Below are positions 22,690-34,529 of a stretch of 64,000 nt of DNA, one piece after another. This stretch comes from Lunularia cruciata (taxonomy: Eukaryota; Streptophyta; Marchantiopsida; Lunulariales; Lunulariaceae). The stretch lies in NCBI GenBank assembly GCA_948567375.1, contig OX419756.1:28224333-28288332 (forward strand). Direction: 5' to 3'. Position 1 is the stretch's first letter, and every line of letters starts with the position of its first letter. Both the position numbers and the translations under genes were made by a program. The notes beneath the pieces are model-generated. The model was not told where the DNA came from. It searched no databases and saw only the letters and a program-made list of their open reading frames with translations.

Positions 22690-25600
22690 CTTCGGGAGAG
22701 TGTGGAGACTAGAGACAAGAGGGAGAGATGTGAGAAGAAAGATCCATATATTATGAGGGCTCCCTAACATATAGCACTCAAGTGAATAGTTGTTTTGTTC
22801 ATTTTTCAATTTTGGTTCCATCGATACCTAGATTGAAGACTATGGAGAATTGAGTAGAAAGTTATTAGGATTTTTAGGTTTTTTAGGGTTCAGAGTGATC
22901 CATACACATTGAGAGTGATATGGCAAGAATTTTCATTTCTAATCTCTTGGTTTTTGTGATTAAGTTCCATTGGAATTTAGTTTGAAAATTTTGGAGATGG
23001 AATTTGAAAGTTATGAGAGTTTGTAAATTTCAGGATTTGGAGAGATTGTATTTTCTTATGGAATTTGGGATATGAGAGGTTGTGGTTTTGCATGTATGGG
23101 GAGATATGGAGGAGCGCATTATGTGTTATTATTGTTATTCTTGTGCTAGCCATCGCTACATCTCCCCATCTGAGGCCACCTAGAGCGGTTTAGGATACAC
23201 CATGCCCAATCTGACGCTTTACCTTGCAAGGGGTAAAGACCCATGTGGGAAGGATGCACAAAGACTATGATTGGACCTCTTGGGATGCCTACGTCGGGTG
23301 AGCAATCACATTGATAGCAATGACACTCGAGATTACACATACTTCTTCTATCTCTTCATTTATTGTTCGAGGGATATCGATCAAGTCATGGAAGTGGTAA
23401 GCTTCTCAATAGGGTTGCATTTTGGGGTTATTTGAGACTAGTTTTCCATGTCCATGTATGTTCTATAGACTACCCTACACACTCTATCATGAGGCTAGAT
23501 AGGCTTTTTGCTTACCACTTGATCGTTTGGCACATGATCCCTTGGACGAGTTAGCATGGTTCATATTCCTCTTACTCCCTTGATGGTGTCTTGATTATGC
23601 TAGAGAGGGACGTGCGTGACATAGAGAGGTGACTATTAGATTTTGTTGATTTTGACCAAGAGATTGGGCAGCCCTTTAGGAGGAGTTTGTTAGGGCTACA
23701 TGCTTTAGGAGACAGATTTCACCATAGGATACCACAGAGTCCACTTGATTACAACTATGTAGGACATTGGATCAAGCAAGAGAGTTTAATAGAGCATGAG
23801 CGCTACATCTATGGTTAGTCCTACTGATGAGACTATCTCTTCCCTATGATCACTACATCTTATGGCTATAGAGAGACTACCACTAGAGGTCTTAGATTAT
23901 CAGCCGGAGTAGCCCTTATGTCTTGATAGGTTGCTCTTTGCACAAGCACTGTGCACTACCCCTTGCCTTTCCTCAAGAGGCTTGTTAGGGATAGTTTATG
24001 AGCAACTTAGAGATTGCTTTCAGGGAGATTATCCTTCTAGTGGCTTTACCAAGTTGTTTCAGATGGTTGTAGCAATAGCGAGAGGAGACATTACAATGTC
24101 TGTTAGTTGACTTCTTGTGATGGAGAAGGACAAAGGGTATTAGACCTATTGCTATTGGAGAGATCTTTTGCATTTGGTCAGTCATACCATTGTCCTTCAA
24201 CAACGTTCTCACTTTTGATAGCACCTCAGTCCATATCAATTTGGAGTAGCTACACTTGGAGGATGTGAGGCTATATCTCTAGGCATTAGAGCACTCCTAG
24301 ATATCTATCCAAAGTGGGTCTTCCTATATGTGGATATTGAGAATGCTTTTAATAACGTCTCACATGCATCCATTTTTAAAGAGCATAGGGAGGCTGGTGG
24401 ATCCTTGGCGAGTCTTATTCCTTTTGTGCAGTCTTTTTATGGCTCTCTTGCTCCCTTTACTACCATCATGATTGTTCACAAGAGAGAGTCACCATCTTGG
24501 AGTCAACTTTTGGTACATGTTAGGGAGATCCTTTAGGAAGACCCTTATTTGCCATGACTCACTTTAGAGCTCCCTATGTACTACTTTGCCCATGCCAAAT
24601 TGTGTATTTCCCTCCTTGGCAGATGAATCACACATCGTGGGCCCTATAGATCAGATTAGGCAGGCCTTTGACCACTTGACTACCAAGCTACATCTAGTTG
24701 GCTTGAGAATCAAGATGTCAAAGTGCAGGCATGGTCCCCTTTAGTTATCCCTCCCTACCTTGAGCTTCAAGAGGGGTGTATCACATCTACAGATGGACTA
24801 CGTGTTGTGCCGATAGGATCTGAGGATTTTTTCACACTCTTCTTAGACGCTACCCTTGCAGAGGATGTTCTCCATATAGATGACCTTCCGTTACTAGGAG
24901 ATCCGCATGTGGCATTTGGTATACTCTCCTCAAGTATCGCTCATTGACCAACGCACCTCATACATGTAGTTCCTTCCTCCTTGTCCTTCCAATCATATCT
25001 GAGAACCTTTGATAGTAGGATTATGGGAGTCTTTGGTGATATTATTGGACCAAGGACTTTTGAGTGTGTGATAGGGGATTTAGCACATAGATAGACGGCT
25101 TTGCCAATCTCGTGTAGAGGAGTTGGCTTGCTAACTATGGAGGAGATGGTAGCTATAGCATTTTTGGGTAGTTAGGCTCTCTTGACACCCCTACTTTCCT
25201 CTTGTTTTTTGGTTATTGATGGGCCGGTCTTGGAGACTTATGTGGCATAGGTGGAGGAGGGATCCTATTCTCTCCATATGTTATTGTTGCAGATGAGAGA
25301 TAGTCTTTCCACACATGCAATCAAAAATGTAGAGCAATGGACACATGCTTTCAAAAATATGCTACAAAGTATGAGTCTTATCATGTTAGGCGCCAGGAGG
25401 TACCACTCTAACTCTCATACTTTGTAGCATATTTAGGCAACATGTGACCATTTCTCTATAGAGTGCAGTGGCTGGTGCAATCCATTGGAAAGCAATCACA
25501 CTAGGTGATGCTTCTTTGAATGCTCCAGTTGTTTGTAGACCTTACGACTTGTATAGCTCGGATATCTTAGGTGCAATAGGGCAGATTTCTCATATAGACT

Positions 25601-25691
25601 CTATTGGGGTCTAACCCCATTTTAACTTTTTTGTCTCTCCCTCGTATAGCTTGATGGGGTTTTCCCATCCTTTATGTTTTCTACATGGTTG
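22690..25691 (+). mobile_element. Plus-strand LINE (non-LTR retrotransposon), decayed
   Basis: A degenerate LINE whose reverse transcriptase is at 24110-24720 and whose 3' end (25390-25690) carries HVRR..YHSNSHTL and the GATGGGGTTTTCCCATCC tail. The 5' part (22690-24100) has broken frames with no clear endonuclease. The tail is split by a solo LTR at 25692-26420; the remaining few tens of bases continue at 26426. The 5' end is uncertain. Confidence 0.75.
24110..24720 (+). pseudogene. LINE reverse transcriptase remnant
   Basis: The reading passes through RPIAIGE (before a frame break), then HQFGV-like PYQFGVATLGG, then the motif-A segment YVDIENAFNNVSHASIF, then SFYG. The catalytic box, usually YADD, reads LADESHIVGP at about 24616-24645: the second aspartate is glutamate and the tyrosine leucine. 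FDHLTTKLHLVGL follows. Several stops interrupt it (about 24141, 24536). It cannot encode an active enzyme. Confidence 0.8.
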
Positions 25692-26420
25692 TGTAATACC
25701 AAGAGCTAGCCATATGATCTAGATGTGAAATTTGGTTTGGTAACATCTAGAATGATGTTATACATGATGGTCAAAATAGATAAGATAGAAGTATCACCAA
25801 AAGAGTACTTCTACTAATAGGGCAGAAACCGAAATAGACTTGAAAACCTTAGAACCAATAGCTAGACATATGATTTAAAGGTGAGAATTGGTTTGGTAAC
25901 ATCTGGAGGATGTTACACATGATGGACTAAACAGATCAGAAAGAGGTATCACCAAAATTGTACTTCTACTAATAGAGTAGGAATCGAAATATGTGTGAAA
26001 TCTTTGAAGGCAATTTCGGAGGCCTAAACAGATGAATTAGGCCTCAAAAATGTGCAAGTAACCCCCCCCCTCAAATTGGAGGAAAGGCTGGCCTTCCCTC
26101 CCCCCTGCTTTGTCTCGTTTGAGAGCTTTCCAATGGTACCTTACGTGATTCTGAGATTCCTAGAGGAAGATTCCCTCCGGTCAAAGCTTGTTTGACCAAC
26201 CAAATAGGACCTAGACCAGACATGTCACCCATCCAAGTAAGTAATCCAAGGGTGGAGCTTGTTGACATGTCACCTATCTGTGTCCCTAATCCTATGGTGG
26301 AGCTTCCTTGGCGGAGATCCTCTTTGTGTATATAATAAAGAGAAGGTGCTCCCTTTGGGCATTGATTGTTTGAGTGTGCAATCTGTGTTTTCTCTCTTCT
26401 CTTGTCCTCGGAGTATTACA
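25692..26420 (+). repeat. Solo LTR of the Gypsy-1 family with perfect target duplication
   Basis: It runs from TGTAATACC to GAGTATTACA, so it has intact inverted termini, and is flanked by GGTTG on both sides (25687-25691 and 26421-26425). No internal element sequence is attached. This is the product expected when two LTRs recombine and delete the body. It aligns with the Gypsy-1 3' LTR at 1773-2566 and shares that LTR's internal tandem duplication. Confidence 0.92.
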
Positions 26421-26869
26421 GGTTGCCTTTTTCTTGAATTTCAATAAAGGATTAGTTTGAATCACAACAAAGTGAGGTAAGGGTATAGCCCGAGTAAGAG
26501 TACAGATTTTCTAAAACCCTAAAGATGAAGAGAATAATTTTTGATAAGATTTGGACAAAAATTTCTTTTAAATATTACTATTGTGCCAGAACTTTTGGCA
26601 TTTTCCCTAGCCTTGTCCAGCATATTCTGATATTCATTTATGGTGATGATCAATTTTGCAATTCTTATTGATCGCACTGTCAAAAATTCTATAACTCTCA
26701 TAATTGGGACTTGGTCAAATTCACATTTGGGTTTTTCTCGTGTTAGACAAAACTGAGAGGAGTACAAAAATAGCAACAAATCCAACTTTGTATTCTACTC
26801 AATTTGAGTAGAATACATAGATTTTATTATGAAATTGTTAGAGAAAAATTTCAAAGGTGATTACCTTTA
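26421..26869. other. LINE end and gene-free spacer
   Basis: The first 40 or so bases (TTGCCTTTTTCTTGAATTTC) finish the interrupted LINE tail. A small inverted repeat (12-base arms, GTATTCTACTCA) is at 26790-26816. An 88-codon minus frame at 26519-26785 has no recognisable domain. Confidence 0.55.
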
Positions 26870-27205
26870 AATTTATCCAACACTTGAAGTTGGGCCATAC
26901 ATATCTGCATGTATTAAGTCTCACTTTCTTGCTCTTGGTGCTCTTGTAGCCTTAGTGAAAGTAGCTTGCTTTTGCTTTCCCAAAATACATGGTTTCCAAA
27001 AGCCAAGTTGAATAGTATTTGACTATGGGATCTTGCCATTGGTAGCTAATTGCTTCATATGCTTCTCACTCATGCGACCGAGTCTTTGGTGTCATAAAAT
27101 CTAAGGGAAAAATTATATCAGCAACTATCATGAGATGCTCTGATCTTCTTGTAACATACCAGGTTCCAACCTTTTATCCTTGTGCCAAAATCAGGTTTCT
27201 CCAAG

Positions 27206-27559
27206 TCACCTTCTCCCACTACTATTTTCAAAGGATGTTTGATATCCTTCCTTATCCAAATAACCTATGGAAATCAAATTCCTCCTAAATCCAAGGACAT
27301 AAATGAAATTTATCAATATCCATAATGATCCTTGAGAGGTCTTTAAATTCACATTGTCTTTTCCTTTGATAAACAAAAGTTTATCATCAGCAAGATGAAC
27401 TTTTCCAAGATTTCCTACAACAAAGTTGTGCAGCAACTCTTTACATGGAGTAGAGTGAAAAGATGCACCAAAATCTATCACCCAAAATTCCATGGGACAC
27501 TCTATGTAGCAAACAAGTGCATCATCTTGTTTTGTTGCTATGTTCATTGAGTTGTCCAA
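27206..27559 (-). pseudogene. Copia-A protease region
   Basis: A 117-residue frame with WVIDFGASFHSTP, the Copia protease signature in which family members read DSGAS. The serine is phenylalanine. LGFRRNLISIGYLDKEGY follows, matching the conserved NLISVGQLDxxG motif between protease and integrase. Copia-B carries the same DFG change. Confidence 0.82.
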
Positions 27560-28327
27560 CTTCCTTGGACCTTTACACTGATTCTTGAAGTGATCAATTA
27601 TTGTAATTCCAATTCACAATTTCTTTGTGTGCTTCCTTACAACCTATAATCACTTCTCTTCCTTGATTTTGACCAACCATTTCTCTCAATCTGACCTGGT
27701 TGAGGTTTTCTACCTTTGCTCTCAGCAAATATTACTGCACCTGAAAATTCTAAGCATTTCATTCTAAATCAAGTCTCATATATTCTCAAACTTGAGATAA
27801 CTTGATCTTGATGAACTACTCACTTTTATGATTGTTGCTCCTCAACTATCAAATAATGATTAAATTAGAAGAAATGCTTGACCTTCATCATCAAAATTGA
27901 TCTTCATAGATTCCAATGTTGAAAGGATTGAGTTGAAATCATTCACTTGGTCTTGAATTGCTTCCACTTTTCTCATCCTTGTGTTCACCAATTGACAAAT
28001 CAAGAAAACATTGTTCAAGGTAGAAGGTTTCTTATACATATATCATAACACCTTAATCAACCCATGAGTGTTCTTCTCATGGACAATGTTATACAGAACA
28101 TGACTTGCCAATGTCAATCTAACCACACCCAAGGCTTGTTGATCTAGAAGCTCCCACTCAACTACTTTTATCTTTTATGGCTTTCTGCCTCAAGAGGTAG
28201 GTTTTGCTTCTTTTGATATAGATAGTCTTTAATCTGCATCTTCAAATCAAAAATCCTTGCTATTGAACTTCTCAATTTTGACTTTCCAATCTTTTGCCAT
28301 TGTTGTGTTTTCTTTCCAAAGAACCAA

Positions 28328-28341
28328 CGATTTGATACCAT
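28328..28341 (-). promoter_or_regulatory. Primer-binding site of Copia-A
   Basis: On the minus strand ATGGTATCAAATCG follows the LTR end CCCAACA directly. TGGTATCA is the usual Copia site complementary to initiator methionine tRNA. Confidence 0.8.
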
Positions 28342-28578
28342 TGTTGGGAGAAAAGAATTTGAATTGGAATTAAAAGAGTAGCAAGAATATGAATCTAGCT
28401 ATTCTATGGAGAAAAAAATCATTCATCAATTTGGTCAAGAATATTATACATAAGAATTATGCCAATTTTATGTGGTTTGCCCAAATCTACCTTTGTACAC
28501 AACTACACAAGATTTTGTTTATTCAAGAATGTGCAAAGTCACACCTAACTATCAAATTTACAATATACAATACAACAA

Positions 28579-28664
<86 letters not shown>

Positions 28665-28879
28665 TTGCAATTAGAGTCCCTTATCTTGTTCACAAAGATA
28701 TTGATCCCAATGTGAATTGCCTTCTTGTTCACTCCCATAATGAAATCCTATAATATGAAGATCTGTCCTGTAAGTACACTTCTACATTCCCATAGAAGAT
28801 CTTTCTTGTACTTACTCTCCTCAAGATTGTTGTGATAATTATCCCATATTCTATTAATAATCCAACTCCACACTTAACA
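28342..28879 (-). repeat. 5' LTR of Copia-A with expanded TA tract
   Basis: On the minus strand it starts TGTTAAGTGTG and ends CTCCCAACA. It aligns with the Copia-B LTRs (shared GAGTAGCAAGAAT, ATGTGGTTTG, TTGCAATTAGAG). A TA run of about 40 units lies at 28582-28661, where the Copia-B copies have only a short TATATA. In the element's orientation this is the likely TATA-box position. Confidence 0.85.
28582..28661. repeat. (TA)n microsatellite inside Copia-A LTR
   Basis: An uninterrupted run of about 40 TA units. The 160-or-so-base ORFs across it are artefacts of the repeat. Confidence 0.95.
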
Positions 28880-30348
28880 CTAACTACATCTTCATAAGGA
28901 CCCAATATGTGAGCATCATCTAAAAGTGAAAGAGAGATATGATAGAAAAGCCATTGCAACCTCCTCATAGAGCTATAAAGTGAACTAGGGTAAATATAGG
29001 CCTTCCTACAAGATCTATTTGGCAAGTTCTTAATATATGTAAATTCTATAAACTCTCTTTAGTAGAATGGTGCAATACAATGAAGGTGTCTCTATGTCAT
29101 AGAAAGTATGCAAAAATGAGATAAAGGAGAGGATATGATTCCCTATTGAGCAAATTCATGCAAGAGATATTATTAAAGGCATTTGAGACATCAACTCGGA
29201 CAACTACGTGATCACAATGGATATCTAGGGAAGCTCAAATGCCAACAATAATTGTCTTGTGATCTCTTGGACCAACAATAGAAAACTAATATGGAGACAA
29301 AAAGGATGAAAATGAGTGTCAAAGCTATAAATAAATAGCATGTGAAACTAAATTCAAGAAAACATCTCCAATATACAATGAAAGAACACCAAATGTCTCC
29401 TTTAAAAGAGAAGGAGAAGGGGTATGCCAAACAAAAAATTAGGTCTAAACTTCATTAGATCCAAGGAAATTCATTGAAAAAAAGCACAAAAAGAGAAAGG
29501 AAAAATCAGAATTTGGCATGTTTGGTGAGAGATAATCATATAGATGCTAAAATACCAATATATATGATCCACCTTAAGAAAAAAATGTAGTAAAGCTTGA
29601 GCAAATAAAGACTCCATAAGCTATAAGTGGCAGGTAGATGGAGAATCTATAAGGCAAATAAAGCATAAGTGGAGAAATACCAATAGCTATAACCCATCTT
29701 AAGAAACACAAAGAATGCAACAAAGCTTGAGCAAAGAAAGACTATGTAAGTTATAAGTGGCAAGTAGATGTAGATTCTATGAGTAAAATAAATCATTAGT
29801 GTAGAAGTGTGCTAGTCTAGAGGTGGTATTGCTTGGACTGTATGTTTATACTCATCTACTTGATATAATATCAAGTTATGATAAAAAGATGATGATGCTT
29901 TGGAAGTAGAGCATAGAATTGTGTGGACTCCATGATCTTCTTAGCTATTGCACATATGGCATACTCATCCTATAGGGTTGATAATCCACTTGTAAAAACT
30001 TATGAATCCTAAAGCAATATCTTAGTATCCTAATGTACTTCATGGGTTAGAAGGAGTAAAATCCATTCTAGGAAGAAGGCTAATAAGGTCCAAGGAGAAA
30101 CATCTCTTCCTTAGTCATTTGCCAAGATAACTTGTAGTAGTAAGAAAGTGTGGAGCATACTAGGTAGCATAAAGGTACTGGAGTCCTAGTACATTTATAT
30201 GGTATAGGAAAATTGGGTAGAAATGCTTGAATAAGTTCAAGAGAATGTAGCCTTTAGTATGAGTCTGGTGGTGCACAAATAGATATGACATGAGTGAAAA
30301 GTGGGTTTTTCATGCTCTCATTTCTAAATATCTAGATCTCCTACTATA
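28880..30348. other. Gene-free region with one tandem duplication
   Basis: No domain was recognised. Between about 29549 and 29800 a segment of roughly 120 bases is duplicated in tandem with divergence (CTTAAGAAA, AAGCTTGAGCAAA, TATAAGTGGCA, GTAGATG in both). Confidence 0.55.
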
Positions 30349-30949
30349 TGTAATACTTCAAGGACAAGAGTACTCTCCAAGAGAGATACAAGAGAGAACA
30401 CATAAACTTCACACTCAATCTTTCAATGCCCCAAAGGAGCACCTTCTCTTTGTTATATAGCAAAGAGGATCTCCTCAAAGGAAGCTCCACCCTTGGATCA
30501 AATACAAGGATTGGTGACATGTCAACAATCTACATCCTTAGATTATTTGCCTAGATGGGTGACGTGTTGGTCCTTGTCCTATCTAGTTTGATCAAAGGGA
30601 ATCTTTAGAGAATCTTCTTGTAGGAAGCTCAAAATCACATGGGTGAGGTACCATTAGAAAGCTCTCAATGAGACAAATCATGAAGGGTTGGGGGAAGAAA
30701 GCAAGCCTTTACCCCAAAAGGGAAGGGGATCTCTTCATTTCAAGGTGTAATCCATCCGTTTAAGCCTCTAAAATTGGCTATGAGGTTTTCAATCTATTTT
30801 TGGCTTTTGCACTATTAGTAGAAGTGCTCTTTGGTGGCACCTCTATTTGATCTACGTAGCCTGTCATACAAAATATCCTTCTAGATGTTACCAAGTCAAT
30901 TTTTACCTCTAGATAATACATCAAATTGTTGGTATTAAACTATATTACA
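30349..30949 (-). repeat. Diverged Gypsy-1-family LTR, minus orientation
   Basis: The reverse complement runs from TGTAATATAG to TGTAATAC-complementary GTATTACA. Internal blocks match the other two LTRs: CATCTAGAAGGATAT, CACCAAAGAG, GAAAGCTTT, ATGTCACC, GGTGGAGCTTCC and AAAGAGAAGGTGCTCC. The flanks are CTATA and CTAAG, so no clean target duplication remains. It is apparently an old solo LTR. Confidence 0.75.
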
Positions 30950-31434
30950 CTAAGGAAAACTTTACCCATTGATAAGATTGTGTAGGTTATTGATGAGATG
31001 GTATGTAAAGATGTGCTAAGGGCATAGGTAGAAGAATATAATCTTGTAGTGGTGGTATTGGGTAAGTAGAGCTAGGGAGATAGGCCATGGTAGGGAGATC
31101 AAGGATAGATGTGATAAAAGATATGAAATCTTTTATAAGAGAATCAACCCATATAGAATCTTCCATGGGTATGTGCAAGGTTTGTGATATGGAGATTGGA
31201 TGGACTCTACTATGTGAAACTAATTAACTATATGTGTGTTCAAAAAGATAATGACAAAATATACTCCTTGATTTTATATAAGGAGTACGGGGTGGTACTA
31301 GAAGAGGAGTATTACAAGTGGTAGTCCTTCTAAATCTTAAACCCAAAGAATAAATTAAAAACATCTTTTTTGTAGGAATACTTTCAATAGAAAATGTCAT
31401 AACATTTGCAATGCCAAAGGTAGTTTTTTAAACA
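30950..31434. other. No gene recognised
   Basis: AT-rich sequence without domains or element ends. Confidence 0.55.
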
Positions 31435-32170
31435 TTGGAATGATGGTCTTTGCGGTCAGAGTTATATTAGTAGTTGCTTAGAGATTACTTAGTGGCCACT
31501 AGATTTTGTGTTAGGGCTAGTGATCACACCATGGAGCCCACCATAACTTCCACCGTTTGCATTGTTAGATGAGCCACCAACAACACCGTTAGGGTTGGAG
31601 ACATAGGTCAAGTAGAGGGGTATACCATAAAAGTCTAGCTCTAGAGACCTCATTTCCTTAATGTTGAGCCTTTGAGTCATTGCTATGGTAGACAAAGGCT
31701 GGTGAGAGTCACTTGGAGTCTCTTAGCTAGAGTGGGTGTGACTTGACCATAATCAATGCCCATTGTCGGAAGATTATTGGGTTGAAGATTGAGTTATGAT
31801 CCAAGTTTAGTGTTATTCAAGTGTGAATTGAATTGAATTACATTAGAGAAGTGAGGTCAAGGGGAAATCAAATGTACAAACTAAAGGCATGGTGGTATTT
31901 CCAAGCTTGGTAGGATTGCTTGTATATGTAGTCATGGTTACTCAAGTTTCCTTTCAATTGTGTGGATTGTTACTCAAGTTCTCTCTCAATTTTTTGGATT
32001 GTGTGCAAAAGCTATGCTCAATTTACTATAGATTTACCAATGGTGCAGATGGTGTGTAGAAGTGCTACCAAAATTTACTGAAATTGAGGTTGAATTGAAG
32101 AGTGGGGGTTCAATTTTTCTGATTAGAGAAGCAAATTTGAGAGTGAGAGGTTGAATTGGCTTAGTCCTAC
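31435..32170 (+). repeat. Dispersed repeat R1, copy 2
   Basis: It aligns with the reverse complement of 10900-11660 in ordered blocks. A 68-codon minus frame at 31489-31695 (Gly/Asn/Ser-rich) lies within the repeat and is not supported as a gene. Confidence 0.7.
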
Positions 32171-33604
32171 TTCTTGAGGCTGATTTTTATCCCCACTCAC
32201 TCACATATTGCAGTTCCAATTTGTGTCTCTTCTCCTAAGTCTTCCTTCTACTTCACTCACTTGTATAAGATAATTTTAGTATGTGATGCTTGTTCCAAAG
32301 GCTACCTCTTTACACTCATTCCATCACTTATGTTTTGCATGGAAAAGAGGTTAAGTGTGAGTAAGTGAAATCTTTTATAGGGATGAGTTAAAATGCACAT
32401 AGTCTCTATTTTCAAAGTTTACTTTTGCTCACATCCTTGGACGAAGGAGGTTGGGATAAATTTCAAATTGGTGCTAGAAGACAAAACTTACAACAAGATA
32501 AATAATCAAAAAGATAACAATTGCAAAACAACTCATGTTTATACATTTTTCCAATTCTATTTTATTGCAAATTTTTAACTCATAACTAAACTTACAAAAT
32601 TCCACCACTTTATTTACGCATTACTTTGCAAAGCAAATGATGCAGTCAATTTATATGTAAAATCAGCAAAGTCTATATTACTCCTTGATATTTTGCAAGA
32701 TAGTGGAATGAGAAGCACACCAAAGTGTGCCTCTATAAATGCACAATTCCTTGTAATTATGTAGTATTCTTCATGAAGATATATAAGCAAAAATATAGAA
32801 TATTTTAACTCTAAATTATGATTTTTATGAAAGCTCTCAACAATTTCAATTGTCCTTAACTTTTGTCATTCTATCAAATTTTGTTATGCTCGTAGTACAA
32901 CAACAAGATCCATAACTTTATTTTTGAGTCTAGATCAAACCTAGATTTTTTAGTCATCTTCTCAATGATACACTATCTACAAAGAACTCATCTACATAAG
33001 ATTCATAGTATGTAGTATTTAACAAACCCTCATCTCTATCCATAGCCTTTTGCTCACCTCAGGAAGCATAATAAGACCCATAAAATAAAATTAAGAATAA
33101 GTTATGGCTCTTGCAGATAACTTTTCCTTTTCCTTTTCTTAAAATAATCATCATAATTATTGATGTCACAATATATTATCTATTTTTTTAATTTACTTTG
33201 TAGAAATATATTGAACATTGCTTTTTGTCCATGGGATACATTGCCTCTAGAACTTTAAACCCTCTCATAGAAGCAATTCAAGCTTAACACACTCTTTACT
33301 CAACCTCATGAATTTCAATTTGAACATAAGCTTACAGAGATACAAGCTATGTTACAAGAATTCATTATATTTATTTATATGATTATAGGGGTAATTATAT
33401 TTAAATATTTTATTTTTCTCTCAAAATAAATTACCTTGTAAATTTGTTAAGAATTTTTTGAACTTTATGTATAATTTAGACTCTATAAATTGTGAATTTT
33501 GGTGATAGTCTAATGTTGACGGACTAATAGTAAAATTTGTAAGAACAGGTAGTGCACTCAAGGATTCTGATGTGGAAATGACTAAGAGTGAAGGAAAATA
33601 GCAT
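32171..33604. other. Gene-free AT-rich region
   Basis: No coding or element signature was recognised. Confidence 0.55.
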
Positions 33605-34465
33605 TGTATCACAATTCATTTATTATTTCCTATTTAATCTCTTGGGCAAGAACTAATCCCAAGAGAGTGTAGTGTCACCTCTTGTTGTCTTGTGGTGCAC
33701 TATAGAAAAGAGAAAATCAACAATCACTTTCACTACAAAAAGTTTCTTATAAAGTTACTTATAGAGGTGATGGCTCACTTCGCTCCGGGTGCCTCTCCAT
33801 CTTAAAGACTTTGCACTCAGAGATATGTACTACACTTAGTAGAATGACACAACTATAAAGTCATTGTCATGGTCTAATGCCTTGGCTTTTCAATTTTGTG
33901 ATACTTCCCATGCTATAAGTGTCCTAATCAACTCCTAAATGTACAGGTTCACTCCTTTGGGTCTCTCAAGAATCCCACATCCTGATCAAGGGAAAGTACA
34001 CCCCTCTATACTCAAACACTTAGTGACCTTTCCATGAAATTTCTACTCTACACAAACATTCAACAACACTGAGAATGGAAAACTCAACATGCAAACATAT
34101 CCAAGTTCTCTTTACTGTAATCAAAGTATGGAAATGAACATGCTAGCATTTGGGGCTAAGTTTAAATACACTTGTAGCTTTGCCCCAAAGGGATTAAGAG
34201 TCTAAGTGAATTACTTGAAATACAATTACTTCAAAACTTGTATTACTATCTACATCACACACTTAAGTTCCTGATCCTATCTTATCCTGATCACATGCAA
34301 ATTGATTAGCTGCCTTACAAGTGTTAGGAAGGTGTCAGGTCTCCCCTAATCTAATTTGCAATTACGTCCTTTAGACTTCTAACTCCAAAGTGGTACTCTT
34401 CCTAAAGTAGGCACAACTACAATACCTACTTAACAACAAAGTTTTATACACTCGAAAGTCCTTCG
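33605..34465. repeat. LTR-like repeat R2, copy 1
   Basis: Ordered blocks are shared with about 50670-51240: CTCTTxGxCAAGAACT, AGTGTCACC, CAATCACTTTCACT and AAAGGTGATG-like sequence. The latter copy lies upstream of the Gypsy-3 gag, so this is likely a solo LTR of that family. The exact ends are not resolved. It abuts the C-terminal end of the TORNADO1-like pseudogene. Confidence 0.55.
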
Positions 34466-34529
34466 TCTTGAATTATTTACAAATCCAAATTCGCTCGTCT
34501 TGAAGTATTTGCAATTTTGAGTGTGTCCT

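Larger units (their letters stand above)
26870..28341 (-). pseudogene. Copia-A gag-protease-integrase start, 3'-truncated
   Basis: Read from the primer site at 28341 downward, Gag begins within MAKDWKVKIEKFNSKDF, continues with DQQALGVVRLTLASHV and THGLIKVL, all broken by stops. A protease-like frame follows at 27559-27206. The remnant ends near 26870 in what should be the integrase start (YKSTKSKKVRLN). Reverse transcriptase and the 3' LTR are missing. The same family occurs as Copia-B at 52244-57739. Confidence 0.82.

Noticed and set aside
28389..28753. Ile-Tyr-rich frames on both strands
   Set aside because: They are translations of the TA run in the Copia-A LTR.
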